DNA from: Thermodesulfatator atlanticus DSM 21156
GTDB taxonomy: Bacteria; Desulfobacterota; Thermodesulfobacteria; Thermodesulfobacteriales; Thermodesulfatatoraceae
Length of the DNA: 64,000 bases
Assembly (NCBI RefSeq): GCF_000421585.1
Contig: NZ_ATXH01000013.1
Location: 1-64,000, forward strand
Direction of reading: 5' to 3'
The notes under the pieces were generated by a model. The model saw nothing but the letters and a program-made list of their open reading frames with translations, did not search any database and was not told the DNA's origin. Position 1 is the first letter of the stretch. The number at the start of each line of letters is the position of its first letter. The position numbers and the translations under genes are program-made. Positions 53,615 through 61,326 of the stretch are shown piece after piece.

Positions 53615-53895
53615 GAAATACCAAGTCTTTTAAAAATTTCTTCTTTGGTGAGACCTTCAATATAAATTCTTTTGCGCCGAGAGGTAAGACCAGAAATTAT
53701 TTTTAGGTGGTTTTTGGAAAGAGAAAGTCTCTTGGCAAGAAAGGAAATAAGGGCCTTATTGGCTTTACCTTCAACCGGGGGAGCTTTTAATTTTATTTTT
53801 AAGGCCTCTTGGTATGGACCTATTATCTCATCCTTGCTGGCCTTGGGCTGAAGATAAACATCCAAAGCAAAGCCGTCTTTATAAGGCTTAAGCAT
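53611..53895 (-). CDS. DUF167/YggU-family protein
   Basis: A 94-residue protein with DUF167 hallmarks: LDVYLQPKASKDEIIG (about 11-26), LKIKLKAPPVEGKANKALIS (about 31-50) and HLKIISGLTSRRKRIYIEGL. The family has a known fold but no settled function and is common next to yggT, as here. It overlaps the HAD gene by 4 bases and DivIVA by 1. Confidence 0.9.
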   Translation of the reverse strand: MLKPYKDGFALDVYLQPKASKDEIIGPYQEALKIKLKAPPVEGKANKALISFLAKRLSLSKNHLKIISGLTSRRKRIYIEGLTKEEIFKRLGIS

Positions 53896-54353
53896 TAGTC
53901 TTTAAAAGCCCGTTCCAGGTATTCCTCCCAGGTCTTAAGAAAGGTCTTGAGCTCTATAAGCATTTTTTCACGCTCGTTTTTAAGGGTTTCTATCTCAAAA
54001 AGGATTTCATCCCGTTTGTCTTTGGCATCTTTAATTAAGCGGTCAGCTTCTTCCCGAGCCTCAAGCAAAAAGGCCTTGGCCTCAGCTTCTGCCTCTTTTT
54101 TTATGCTCTCTGCCAGGTTTTCCGCTTTAAGCAGGGCCTCTTTGATATGCTTTTCTTCGCGTGTAAGTCGTTCTAACTCTTTTTTAAGTTTTGACACTTC
54201 GTCTTTTAAGGCGTTATTTTCCCGCTGAAGCTCTTTAAAGGCTTCAGCTATTTCTTCCAAAAATTCTTCTACCTCGCCTTTATTGTAGCCAAAAAGAGAC
54301 GACGAAAAGCTTTTTTCTTGGATATCAATAGGGGTAAGATCCATAGAAATCAC
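53895..54353 (-). CDS. DivIVA-domain coiled-coil protein
   Basis: A 152-residue protein. The N-terminal DivIVA membrane-binding region is LTPIDIQEKSFSSSLFGYNK (about 6-25) and the rest is a long Glu/Lys coiled coil. DivIVA proteins sense curved membrane and mark poles or division sites in Gram-positives; in this group the role is unclear. It overlaps yggT by 4 bases, the usual yggT-divIVA-yggU arrangement. Confidence 0.88.
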   Translation of the reverse strand: MISMDLTPIDIQEKSFSSSLFGYNKGEVEEFLEEIAEAFKELQRENNALKDEVSKLKKELERLTREEKHIKEALLKAENLAESIKKEAEAEAKAFLLEAREEADRLIKDAKDKRDEILFEIETLKNEREKMLIELKTFLKTWEEYLERAFKD

Positions 54354-54646
54354 CTCAAAGCGTAAGCAAGGTCATAAAGAGACGGCACCAAAAATTGTTT
54401 TAAAAACATAATTACCAAAATGGCAATCAAAGGAGAAAGATCAATGCCTCCCATTGGTGGGATAAAACGCCTAATTCTTGCTAGCACAGGTTCAGTTGCT
54501 CCGTAAAGAAACCTCACAATGGGATTATAGGGATCAGGATTCACCCAGGAAAGAAGCGCCCTGATAATGATAATCCACATGTAAATAGAAAGCGCAACGT
54601 CAATGACCTGTGCCAACGCCCGTAAGAAGTTCGACAAGATAAACAT
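54350..54646 (-). CDS. YggT-family membrane protein
   Basis: A 98-residue protein with two membrane segments and the YggT motif region WIIIIRALLSWVNPDPYNPI (about 25-44), then PVLARIRRFIPPMGGIDLSP. YggT proteins are small membrane proteins near division and cell-shape genes; function is poorly known. It is the first gene of this short divIVA operon. Confidence 0.9.
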   Translation of the reverse strand: MFILSNFLRALAQVIDVALSIYMWIIIIRALLSWVNPDPYNPIVRFLYGATEPVLARIRRFIPPMGGIDLSPLIAILVIMFLKQFLVPSLYDLAYALR

Positions 54647-54669
54647 CTACCGCCTCCGAATTCAAAAAT

Positions 54670-55704
54670 TTAAAGTCCACCGCGGCCAAAAGGACAAACC
54701 GGAAAAGTGCACTTCTTACACCCAAAACAAAACCCTCCGTGGCCAAGCTTGGCAAGCTCTTTACGCGTTATTTTTTCGCCACAGATAACCCTTGGAAGCA
54801 CCAAATCAAGCACCGTGGTCTTAAAATACATGCCACAGGCAGGTATCCCCAAAATAGGCACCTTCCCTTTATAAGCCACCAAAAACATAGCCCCAGGAAG
54901 CACCGGGCTCCCGTAAGCCAGGGAATCAACTCCTAACGCGGCGATAGCCTTAGGCGAGACATCGTCAGGGTCAACAGACATGCCCCCGGTAACAAGCACC
55001 AACTCTGCGCCACTGGCAAGCATGTCCGAAATAGCTTTGGTAATGAAATCTTCCTGGTCAGGACAAAACTTAACACCCAGAATCTCCAGGCCAAATTTCT
55101 TAAGTTTGGGGGTAAGCGCCGGGACAAAGGCGTCTTCCACCCGGCCGTAATAGACTTCGTTTCCCGTGATAACAAGGGCGGCTTTCCTAATAGTAGGGGG
55201 CTTTACCGTAAGTATCTTTTGCGAGGCGCAAATTTTTTCGACTTCATCAAGAAGCTTTCCCTTAACTACCAGCGGAATGGCCCGCCCCGCAGCAATGGCT
55301 TCCTGCTTACGCACAAAAAAGCCATCATGCTTGGTGGAAAGCATTATCTCACCCAGGAGATTGAGCTGATAAAGGGCCTCGGTGTCTATCTTCAAAAGGC
55401 CTTCATAAGCAGCATGAAAAGTGACTTTTCCTTCTTTGATGTTTGGGTCATGGTAAACCCCTTCGCCTGCCACGGCATTGGCAAGGCGAAGAGCAGCTTC
55501 GTCTTCGTGGATTTCGCCTTCTTCAAGCTCAAGGGCGTAAATGTGGTCCTTTCCCATACGTTTTAAGCGCGGGATGTCTTCTTCCTTCACCACGTGGCCT
55601 TTTTTAAAGGCTGGACCCTTAAACTCTCCTGGACGAATCTCGGTAAGGTCGTGGGGAATAACCATCCCCACGGCCTCTTCCACTGGAACTCGTCTCACTC
55701 TCAT
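54670..55704 (-). CDS. Molybdopterin-binding (MoeA-like) protein with cysteine-rich tail
   Basis: A 344-residue protein. The N-terminal region MRVRRVPVEEAVGMVIPHDL resembles MoeA, and the MoCF-binding domain (about 165-325) has ALVITGNEVYYGRVEDAFVP, LVTGGMSVDPDDVSPKAIAA and PVLPGAMFLVAYKGKVPIL. The last residues hold a CxxCxxCxxxxC cluster (FCFGCKKCTFPVC) that may bind zinc or an iron-sulfur cluster. Such fusions occur in anaerobes and may act in tungsten/molybdenum enzyme maturation. Its ATG overlaps the PhoH gene by 4 bases. Confidence 0.8.
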   Translation of the reverse strand: MRVRRVPVEEAVGMVIPHDLTEIRPGEFKGPAFKKGHVVKEEDIPRLKRMGKDHIYALELEEGEIHEDEAALRLANAVAGEGVYHDPNIKEGKVTFHAAYEGLLKIDTEALYQLNLLGEIMLSTKHDGFFVRKQEAIAAGRAIPLVVKGKLLDEVEKICASQKILTVKPPTIRKAALVITGNEVYYGRVEDAFVPALTPKLKKFGLEILGVKFCPDQEDFITKAISDMLASGAELVLVTGGMSVDPDDVSPKAIAALGVDSLAYGSPVLPGAMFLVAYKGKVPILGIPACGMYFKTTVLDLVLPRVICGEKITRKELAKLGHGGFCFGCKKCTFPVCPFGRGGL

Positions 55705-56699
55705 TGGGTAAATCCTTTTTTGCGTGCCTTGTTATCGTAGGCTTCGATAATACGCTGTACCAGCGGATGGCGCACTACGTCCTGTTTGTCAAAAAACACA
55801 AAGGCAATGCCTTCTATCCCCTGCAGCAGCTCAACCGCCTCGATAAGCCCGCTTTTCCGGGCATCAGGAAGGTCTATCTGGGTAATGTCTCCGGTGATAA
55901 CCGCACGGGAACTGAACCCAAGGCGCGTGAGAAACATCTTCATCTGCTCAGAGGTGGTATTCTGGGCCTCGTCAAGGATGATGAACGCTTCGTTAAGGGT
56001 GCGCCCACGCATAAACGCAAGAGGCGCAACTTCTATCGCACCTTTTTGGATAAGGCGTGAGGCCTTATCATAAGGGAGCATGTCGTATAAGGCATCATAA
56101 AGCGGACGCAGGTAAGGATTTACCTTTTCTACCATGTCTCCTGGGAGGAAGCCGAGTTTTTCTCCTGCTTCCACTGCCGGGCGCACCAGGATAATACGCT
56201 GGATCTCTCCGCGCATGAAATAAGAAATGGCCATGGCCATGGCAAGATAGGTTTTGCCTGTCCCCGCAGGGCCTACCCCAAAGACGATATCGTGGTTCCT
56301 GATGGCGTCAATGTAAATTTTCTGGTTAAGGGTCTTGGGGGTTATGACCTTGCGCCCTGAACTTACAAAGACCGTCTCAAGGAATATGTCTTTCAAGTTA
56401 ATGAGCGGGTTCTGGCTAATAATGCGCGTGGCATACTCTACGTCACTCGGATAAAGCGTATAGCCCGCTTTAAGAAGCCCGTAAAGTTGTTCACAGGTAC
56501 GGTCGGCAAGCTCGGTATCCAGGCGCTCACCAGTAATGTGCATTTCGTTGCCACGCACCTGGATATGCACGTTAAAGGCCCTTTCTATCGTTTTTAAGTG
56601 TGCGCCCTTTTCGCCGTAAAGCCAACGCGCCAGGGCATTGTCTTCAAAGGTACGCTGTAAAGTAATTACTTCGGGTGTTCTAGCCATTTTTTCCTTCAT
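55701..56699 (-). CDS. PhoH-family ATPase
   Basis: A 332-residue protein with an N-terminal KH-like domain (about 30-80, FNVHIQVRGNEMHITGERLD) and a PhoH P-loop: VFGVGPAGTGKTYLAMAMA (about 138-156), LNEAFIILDEAQNTT (about 233-247) and SSRAVITGDITQIDLP (about 262-277). PhoH-like proteins act in RNA metabolism and are often next to ybeZ/ybeY-type genes; the precise activity is unknown. Confidence 0.92.
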   Translation of the reverse strand: MKEKMARTPEVITLQRTFEDNALARWLYGEKGAHLKTIERAFNVHIQVRGNEMHITGERLDTELADRTCEQLYGLLKAGYTLYPSDVEYATRIISQNPLINLKDIFLETVFVSSGRKVITPKTLNQKIYIDAIRNHDIVFGVGPAGTGKTYLAMAMAISYFMRGEIQRIILVRPAVEAGEKLGFLPGDMVEKVNPYLRPLYDALYDMLPYDKASRLIQKGAIEVAPLAFMRGRTLNEAFIILDEAQNTTSEQMKMFLTRLGFSSRAVITGDITQIDLPDARKSGLIEAVELLQGIEGIAFVFFDKQDVVRHPLVQRIIEAYDNKARKKGFTQ

Positions 56700-56775
56700 A
56701 ATCTTTCACTTCATTAAATTTTTTGATTTTTTTCGCTAAAAGTATAACCATCTTTTGGCCCTTGCCCAAGTGGCC

Positions 56776-58518
56776 CTATACCCGGATAGGGGCTTTTTGC
56801 TTTTTTAGCTCTTCAAGCCTGCGGTTGTAAAAATCTATGACTTCACGACGGCCAAGCATCCCCAAAAATTCCCGGGGATCATCATCTGAAACCACTGGAA
56901 GAGCGTCAATGTTGCGGACAGTAAACTTGCGAAAGGCGGTGTGAATGTCTTCTGAAGGATGCGTGGTGATAATATCGTATCTGGCAACATCTTTTATGGT
57001 AAGAAGATCCCAGGCTTCTGGTTGCTTAAGTATTTCCCGAATATCGTTCAAAGAAAAAATGCCAACCAGTTTTCCTTCTTCATTTACCACGGGGAAATAG
57101 TGCTGTTCTGTTTCGAAAAATACCTTTACAAACTCCCGAAAAGGCATGCTTTCTGGGAACACGAGCCATTTTTTCCGCTTCGGATCAAAAACGTCTTTCA
57201 CCTTGGCCTCAGCCAGAACATCCAGAAAAAATTCTCCGCGATGAGCAGGAGAATCAAACTTGGTGGGAACCTGCCACTCGTAAAGACTTTGATAGCGGAA
57301 GGCACTTGAAAAGAATTTCTGTACGAAATAAGCCATAATGACCGAAAGGGCGGCGGCCCCAAGCATGTGAAAGGCTCCAGTCATCTCAATAACCATAAAG
57401 AGGGTCGCCAGAGGAACGCGCGCTGCTGCGCCAAAAACCGAAAGCATGCCTACTACCACGTAAGGCGCAGGGGGTTCCTGAAAACAGTAAGCAAGCAAGG
57501 CACCTAACATGGCCCCTACGAAAAGACTTGGCGCATAGACTCCGCCAGAGCCACCTGAGCCCACGGTAAGCCCTAGGGCCAAAATTTTGGCAAAAATGAG
57601 CACCAGCATAAGCTTTGCCGGAAGACTTCCATCAATAGCCGCCTGAATCCAGGGATAGCCCCCTCCCAAGACCTGAGGAAAAGCTACGGCCAAAAGCCCT
57701 ACGCCTAAGCCGCCTAGGGCCGGTTTTAAAATCTGGGGAAACTTAAGGCCTTTGAAAAAATCCCTTATGCGGTAAAAGGCCTCTGGCAAAATGATGGCTA
57801 TAATTCCTGAACACACCCCTAAGCTTGCAAAAAAGAGATATTGATCAGGCCTGGTGACGCTTATATCCGGAACATGAAAAAGCGGCTCCCAGGTAACAAA
57901 TATGCCGTTTAGCACGTAGCCGGTGACAGAGCCCAACAAACAAAAGAGCACGGTATGGGATTCAATGTCCATTTCACTATAGAGGATGCCAATGGCAAAC
58001 ATGGCCGCGCCAATAGGGGAACGAAAAACCGCCCCAAGCCCTGCCGCCATACCTACCAGCAAGAGAAGACGCCGCTCAGGGACTGAACGCTTAGTAAGGG
58101 TGGCGTAAAGCGAGGCAATGCCAGCACTTATCTGGACTACGGGGCCTTCTCGGCCAGCTGAGCCCCCTGAGCCAATGGTAATGGCCGAGGCAATCATTTT
58201 CACAAAAGGTACCCTGGGCCTGATATAACCGTCTTCATAATGGTACGCCTTGATAGCAGCATCTGTGCCGTGACCTTCTGCCTCAGGAGCTAGGCTGTAA
58301 ACAATTAGACCAGAAAGCAGCCCTCCCAGGGTGGTGGAAAGCGGGATAAGATAACGCGCGGTCTCTGATAAAACCTTTCCGGGTTCGTAGCCCACAAGAT
58401 TTATCAGGAAGAGATGCTGCGCTTGATCCACTAAAAAAGTAAAAACCTGAGCAGCTAAAAAGCCTACAACTCCCAAAAAGAGGGAATCAATGATTAGGCG
58501 TGTGTGTTCTCTTTTCAA
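56776..58518 (-). CDS. ClC-type chloride channel/transporter with CBS domains (copy 2)
   Basis: A 580-residue ClC protein. Selectivity segments GSGGSAGREGPVVQISAG (about 116-133) and GSGGSGGVYAPSLFVGAMLG (about 318-337) are present; the glutamate in GREGP matches the gating Glu of ClC transporters. A C-terminal CBS pair (about 445-570) should bind adenine nucleotides. It overlaps the upstream ClC gene by 4 bases. The two copies are clearly similar along their length, so they arose by tandem duplication, but they have diverged. Confidence 0.92.
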   Translation of the reverse strand: MKREHTRLIIDSLFLGVVGFLAAQVFTFLVDQAQHLFLINLVGYEPGKVLSETARYLIPLSTTLGGLLSGLIVYSLAPEAEGHGTDAAIKAYHYEDGYIRPRVPFVKMIASAITIGSGGSAGREGPVVQISAGIASLYATLTKRSVPERRLLLLVGMAAGLGAVFRSPIGAAMFAIGILYSEMDIESHTVLFCLLGSVTGYVLNGIFVTWEPLFHVPDISVTRPDQYLFFASLGVCSGIIAIILPEAFYRIRDFFKGLKFPQILKPALGGLGVGLLAVAFPQVLGGGYPWIQAAIDGSLPAKLMLVLIFAKILALGLTVGSGGSGGVYAPSLFVGAMLGALLAYCFQEPPAPYVVVGMLSVFGAAARVPLATLFMVIEMTGAFHMLGAAALSVIMAYFVQKFFSSAFRYQSLYEWQVPTKFDSPAHRGEFFLDVLAEAKVKDVFDPKRKKWLVFPESMPFREFVKVFFETEQHYFPVVNEEGKLVGIFSLNDIREILKQPEAWDLLTIKDVARYDIITTHPSEDIHTAFRKFTVRNIDALPVVSDDDPREFLGMLGRREVIDFYNRRLEELKKQKAPIRV

Positions 58519-60302
58519 GGCCCGGTCTCGGTTTGTCTTTTAAGTTCGTTTAAGCGGCGGTTGTAAAAGTCTATTACCTCCCTGCGGCTAATCATCCCCA
58601 GAAATCTTTTAGGATCATCGTCAGCTACCACCGGAAGCTGGTCTATGTTTCTTATGGTGAACTTGCGCATCACCGTATTGATGTCCTCAGAAGGCGAGGT
58701 AGTGATAACATCCCTGCGGGCAATGTCTTTAATGAGAAGAATGTCTTTAATGTCCTCATTAAAAATGAAAGGCCTGATGTCATTTATGGAAAAGATACCA
58801 ACGAGATTGCCTTCTTTATCCACCACCGGAAAATAATGCTGTTCTGTGCGGCCAAAAAGATCAAGAAATTGCCTGAAGGTCATGTCTTCAGGGACCACAG
58901 CCCAGACCTTCTGGGGCTTGAAAATGTCTTTTACTTTGATGCCTGCCAGTACATCGGTAAAAAACTCACCCCTGTGCGCAGGCGAATGCACCGGGCTTGG
59001 CACCTGGGACTCATAAAGGCTTTTATAAGGTAAAAAGCGCGAAAGATAGGTTTGAATAAGATAGGCCAGCATCACCGACAAAGCTGCTGCTGGAAGGAGC
59101 TGGAACCCTCCGGTTATCTCCACCACGATCAAGCTGTTAGCAATGGGAGCACGCGCTGCAGCGCCAAAAACCGAAGCCATCCCCACTACTACGTATGCCG
59201 CTGGCGCCTGGCCAAAAAGGCTTGCCACAAAGCCCCCAAGCATTCCGCCTACAAAAAGGCTTGGGGCAAAGTCTCCTCCTGAGCCGCCTGAGCCCACGGT
59301 AAGAGAAAACGCGAGAGCCTTGGCCAGCGAAAGAAGGAGCATGGTGTCTCCTGGGATCTCGCCATCTATAGCCCGCTGAAGCCATCCGTAACCAATGCCT
59401 AGAACCTGTGGCAGAAAAAGGGCAATAATCCCCAAAAGAAGCCCCCCCAAAGCGGGCTTTAAATACGGCGGAAGAGGCATTTTCTCAAAGGAATGGTGGA
59501 TGGTTCCAAAAATAACTGGCAAAAAAGCAGCCATAATCCCGCTAAAAAGCCCCAACACCGCAAAAAAGACGTATTCATGAGCTTCTTTGATAGCTATGTC
59601 GTAAGGAAGTACAAAAAGTGGCTCCCAGCCCATAAAAAAACCTGAAATGGCATAGGCTACCACCGCGGAAATTAGACAATAAAGAAGCGCCCGAGACTCA
59701 AACTCTATCTGGCTATAAAGCACTTCAATAGCAAAAAAAGCACACCCTATAGGAGAACGGAAAATGGCCGAAAGCCCCGCTGCCATCCCCATAAGCAATA
59801 GAAGGCGCCTCTCATGGGGCGGGCGGTTGGTAAGCTGGGCGTAAATAGCCCCGATCCCAGAACCAATTTGAGCGGTAGGGCCTTCGCGACCTGCCGAACC
59901 ACCTGAGCCAAGGGTTATCGCAGAGGCAATCATCTTAACAAAGGGCACCTGTGGCCGCACCCGCCCTTCTTCAAAATGAAAGGCCCTGATGGCCGCATCA
60001 GTACCATGACCCTTGGCTTCAGGAGCAAAAAGATAAACTACAAGCCCTGCTAAAAGGCCTCCCAAGGTGGTGACAAAGGGAATCAACAAAAGACCATAAG
60101 GACCAATCCATTCTTCGGTGCTTCCACCCTCGGTAGGAAGGCCTGGAGGCTTGTATTGAGCCAGGTGGTGAAGAAAAATCTCCTGGCCAAGATTAACGAG
60201 ATGTGCAAACACATAGGCGGCAATAGCGCCGACAAAGCCCATTAAAACGGTATCTAAAAGGAGCCATAAATGCCGCCTTTCCAAAGACTTCCACCTTTTC
60301 AA
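58515..60302 (-). CDS. ClC-type chloride channel/transporter with CBS domains (copy 1)
   Basis: A 595-residue ClC protein with GSGGSAGREGPTAQIGSGIG (about 132-151), GSGGSGGDFAPSLFVGGMLG (about 334-353) and a C-terminal CBS pair (about 460-585). Compared with copy 2, the N-terminal membrane region contains an extra extracytoplasmic loop (LAQYKPPGLPTEGGSTEEW). ClC proteins either exchange chloride for protons or conduct chloride; which is not clear, as the internal proton glutamate was not verified. Tandem copies may form a heterodimer, as ClC channels are dimeric. Confidence 0.92.
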   Translation of the reverse strand: MKRWKSLERRHLWLLLDTVLMGFVGAIAAYVFAHLVNLGQEIFLHHLAQYKPPGLPTEGGSTEEWIGPYGLLLIPFVTTLGGLLAGLVVYLFAPEAKGHGTDAAIRAFHFEEGRVRPQVPFVKMIASAITLGSGGSAGREGPTAQIGSGIGAIYAQLTNRPPHERRLLLLMGMAAGLSAIFRSPIGCAFFAIEVLYSQIEFESRALLYCLISAVVAYAISGFFMGWEPLFVLPYDIAIKEAHEYVFFAVLGLFSGIMAAFLPVIFGTIHHSFEKMPLPPYLKPALGGLLLGIIALFLPQVLGIGYGWLQRAIDGEIPGDTMLLLSLAKALAFSLTVGSGGSGGDFAPSLFVGGMLGGFVASLFGQAPAAYVVVGMASVFGAAARAPIANSLIVVEITGGFQLLPAAALSVMLAYLIQTYLSRFLPYKSLYESQVPSPVHSPAHRGEFFTDVLAGIKVKDIFKPQKVWAVVPEDMTFRQFLDLFGRTEQHYFPVVDKEGNLVGIFSINDIRPFIFNEDIKDILLIKDIARRDVITTSPSEDINTVMRKFTIRNIDQLPVVADDDPKRFLGMISRREVIDFYNRRLNELKRQTETGP

Positions 60303-60584
60303 TAGGATCTAAATCCTTATATAACGAAATCCACAGCAGTAGCAAGAAGTTTCAAGGCCGTAAGGGCCAACGTGGCGAACTCACTCACACCCTCCATAAA
60401 AAGCGACTTTTACGTCAGAGTGATCTTTCGGGATTTTTGGGTAAAAACGTTCCCTCGAAATAAAAAGCTTCGATTTCTACGTTTTATTGACCAAGGCCCG
60501 AAAATACCCGAAAGTTAGCCGAAACGGGAACAGGAGACTCCATGTGGCAGGGTGTCTCGTGGGGCTTTGTCTTAAGCGGCTTTT
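60303..60584. other. Intergenic region with nested inverted segments, no gene seen
   Basis: No supported coding frame lies here. Two segments are inverted relatives: CTTTCGGGATTTTTGGG (60427) and CGAAAATACCCGAAAG (60499). The block is unlike its neighbours in base pattern. A hairpin AAGCGGCTT/AAGCCGCT at 60573-60591 overlaps the end of hicB; it lacks a strong T-run on the minus strand. Confidence 0.4.
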
Positions 60585-60788
60585 TTAAGCCGCTCGGCGA
60601 GAAGGTTTGGGAATGGAGATGCCTTTTTCTTTAGCAATCTCCAGCCAGTTTTTTATGGCAACCTGGATTTCTTTCAGAGCCTCTTCCGGAGTATCTCCCA
60701 CAGCAGAACACCCCTTAAGATCAGGAGCTTCGGCCACATAGCAATTATCCTCTTCGCTAAAGAAGATGATTATAGGGTATCGGTGCAT
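60585..60788 (-). CDS. hicB: HicB-family antitoxin
   Basis: A 67-residue HicB protein with HRYPIIIFFSEEDNCYVAEA, DLKGCSAVGDTPEEALKEIQ and a short helical tail. It is the partial-RNaseH-fold antitoxin form without an added DNA-binding domain. The ATG at 60788 is preferred, with GGAGG 8 bases upstream; a TTG six bases earlier is too close to that site. It overlaps the end of hicA by 19 bases, toxin first, antitoxin second. Confidence 0.88.
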   Translation of the reverse strand: MHRYPIIIFFSEEDNCYVAEAPDLKGCSAVGDTPEEALKEIQVAIKNWLEIAKEKGISIPKPSRRAA

Positions 60789-61024
60789 TTGCAAACCTCC
60801 TCGATGGCTTTTATTGCCTGACGCACCTGGTAGGGTTTAGCTTCTCCACCTCGGTCCTGGATATTCAGGATACCATTCCATTTGGGATGTGTAAAAATGT
60901 GGTGGCTCCCGGTTACCCTTTCAAGAGAGAAACCAAAAGCCTTGAGAAGGGACACAAGATCCCGAAACTTTACGTTTTTCGGATTGCGTTTAAGCCTTTC
61001 AAGCCTCTTCCATTTGGAAGACAC
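60770..61024 (-). CDS. hicA: HicA-family mRNA interferase toxin
   Basis: An 84-residue HicA with the double-stranded-RNA-binding fold: NPKNVKFRDLVSLLKAFGFS, then catalytic-His motif ERVTGSHHIFTHP (about 37-49) and KPYQVRQAIKAIEEVCKC. HicA cleaves mRNA; HicB neutralises it. The start is GTG at 61024 with an AGGGGGA site upstream. The pair is 108 bases downstream of tRNA-Thr. Confidence 0.85.
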   Translation of the reverse strand: MSSKWKRLERLKRNPKNVKFRDLVSLLKAFGFSLERVTGSHHIFTHPKWNGILNIQDRGGEAKPYQVRQAIKAIEEVCKCTDTL

Positions 61025-61132
61025 TTAAGAGTCCCCCTGGTCTTCTGGCACTTCCCGGCCATACTTACGTAGGAGATCCCTCACTGTCTCTTCATATTTA
61101 ACATGAAAAAACAAGCAGTTTAAAGGAAAGGC
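61025..61132 (-). pseudogene. Possible gene remnant between tRNA-Thr and hicA
   Basis: The minus-strand frame from the tRNA 3' end reads FFHVKYEETVRDLLRKYG, REVPEDQGDS and a stop just before hicA. It has a protein-like composition but no start codon with a good ribosome site other than a possible GTG at the middle. It may be the 3' end of a gene lost when the region rearranged, or a tiny hicA leader peptide. Evidence is limited. Confidence 0.3.
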
Positions 61133-61208
61133 TGGAGCCGGCGAGGGGACTTGAACCCCTGACCTGCGGATTACGAATCCGCTGCTCTACCAGCTGAGCT
61201 ACGCCGGC
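61133..61208 (-). tRNA. tRNA-Thr (anticodon CGT)
   Basis: A complete cloverleaf on the minus strand: acceptor GCCGGCG/CGCCGGC, D arm GCTC-AGCTGGTA-GAGC, anticodon stem GCGGA/TCCGC with loop TTCGTAA giving anticodon CGT for threonine codon ACG, T arm AGGGG-TTCAAGT-CCCCT, and an encoded CCA (61133-61135). Confidence 0.95.
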
Positions 61209-61326
61209 TAAGATTTAATGCGGACATTAAACACCCGATATCGTCAAGGATCCCTGAGAGCTTGATCAACTAAAAAATGCTCCCAGCAACAAAAATATTT
61301 AGCACCCCACAAAGGTTGTTTCAAGC

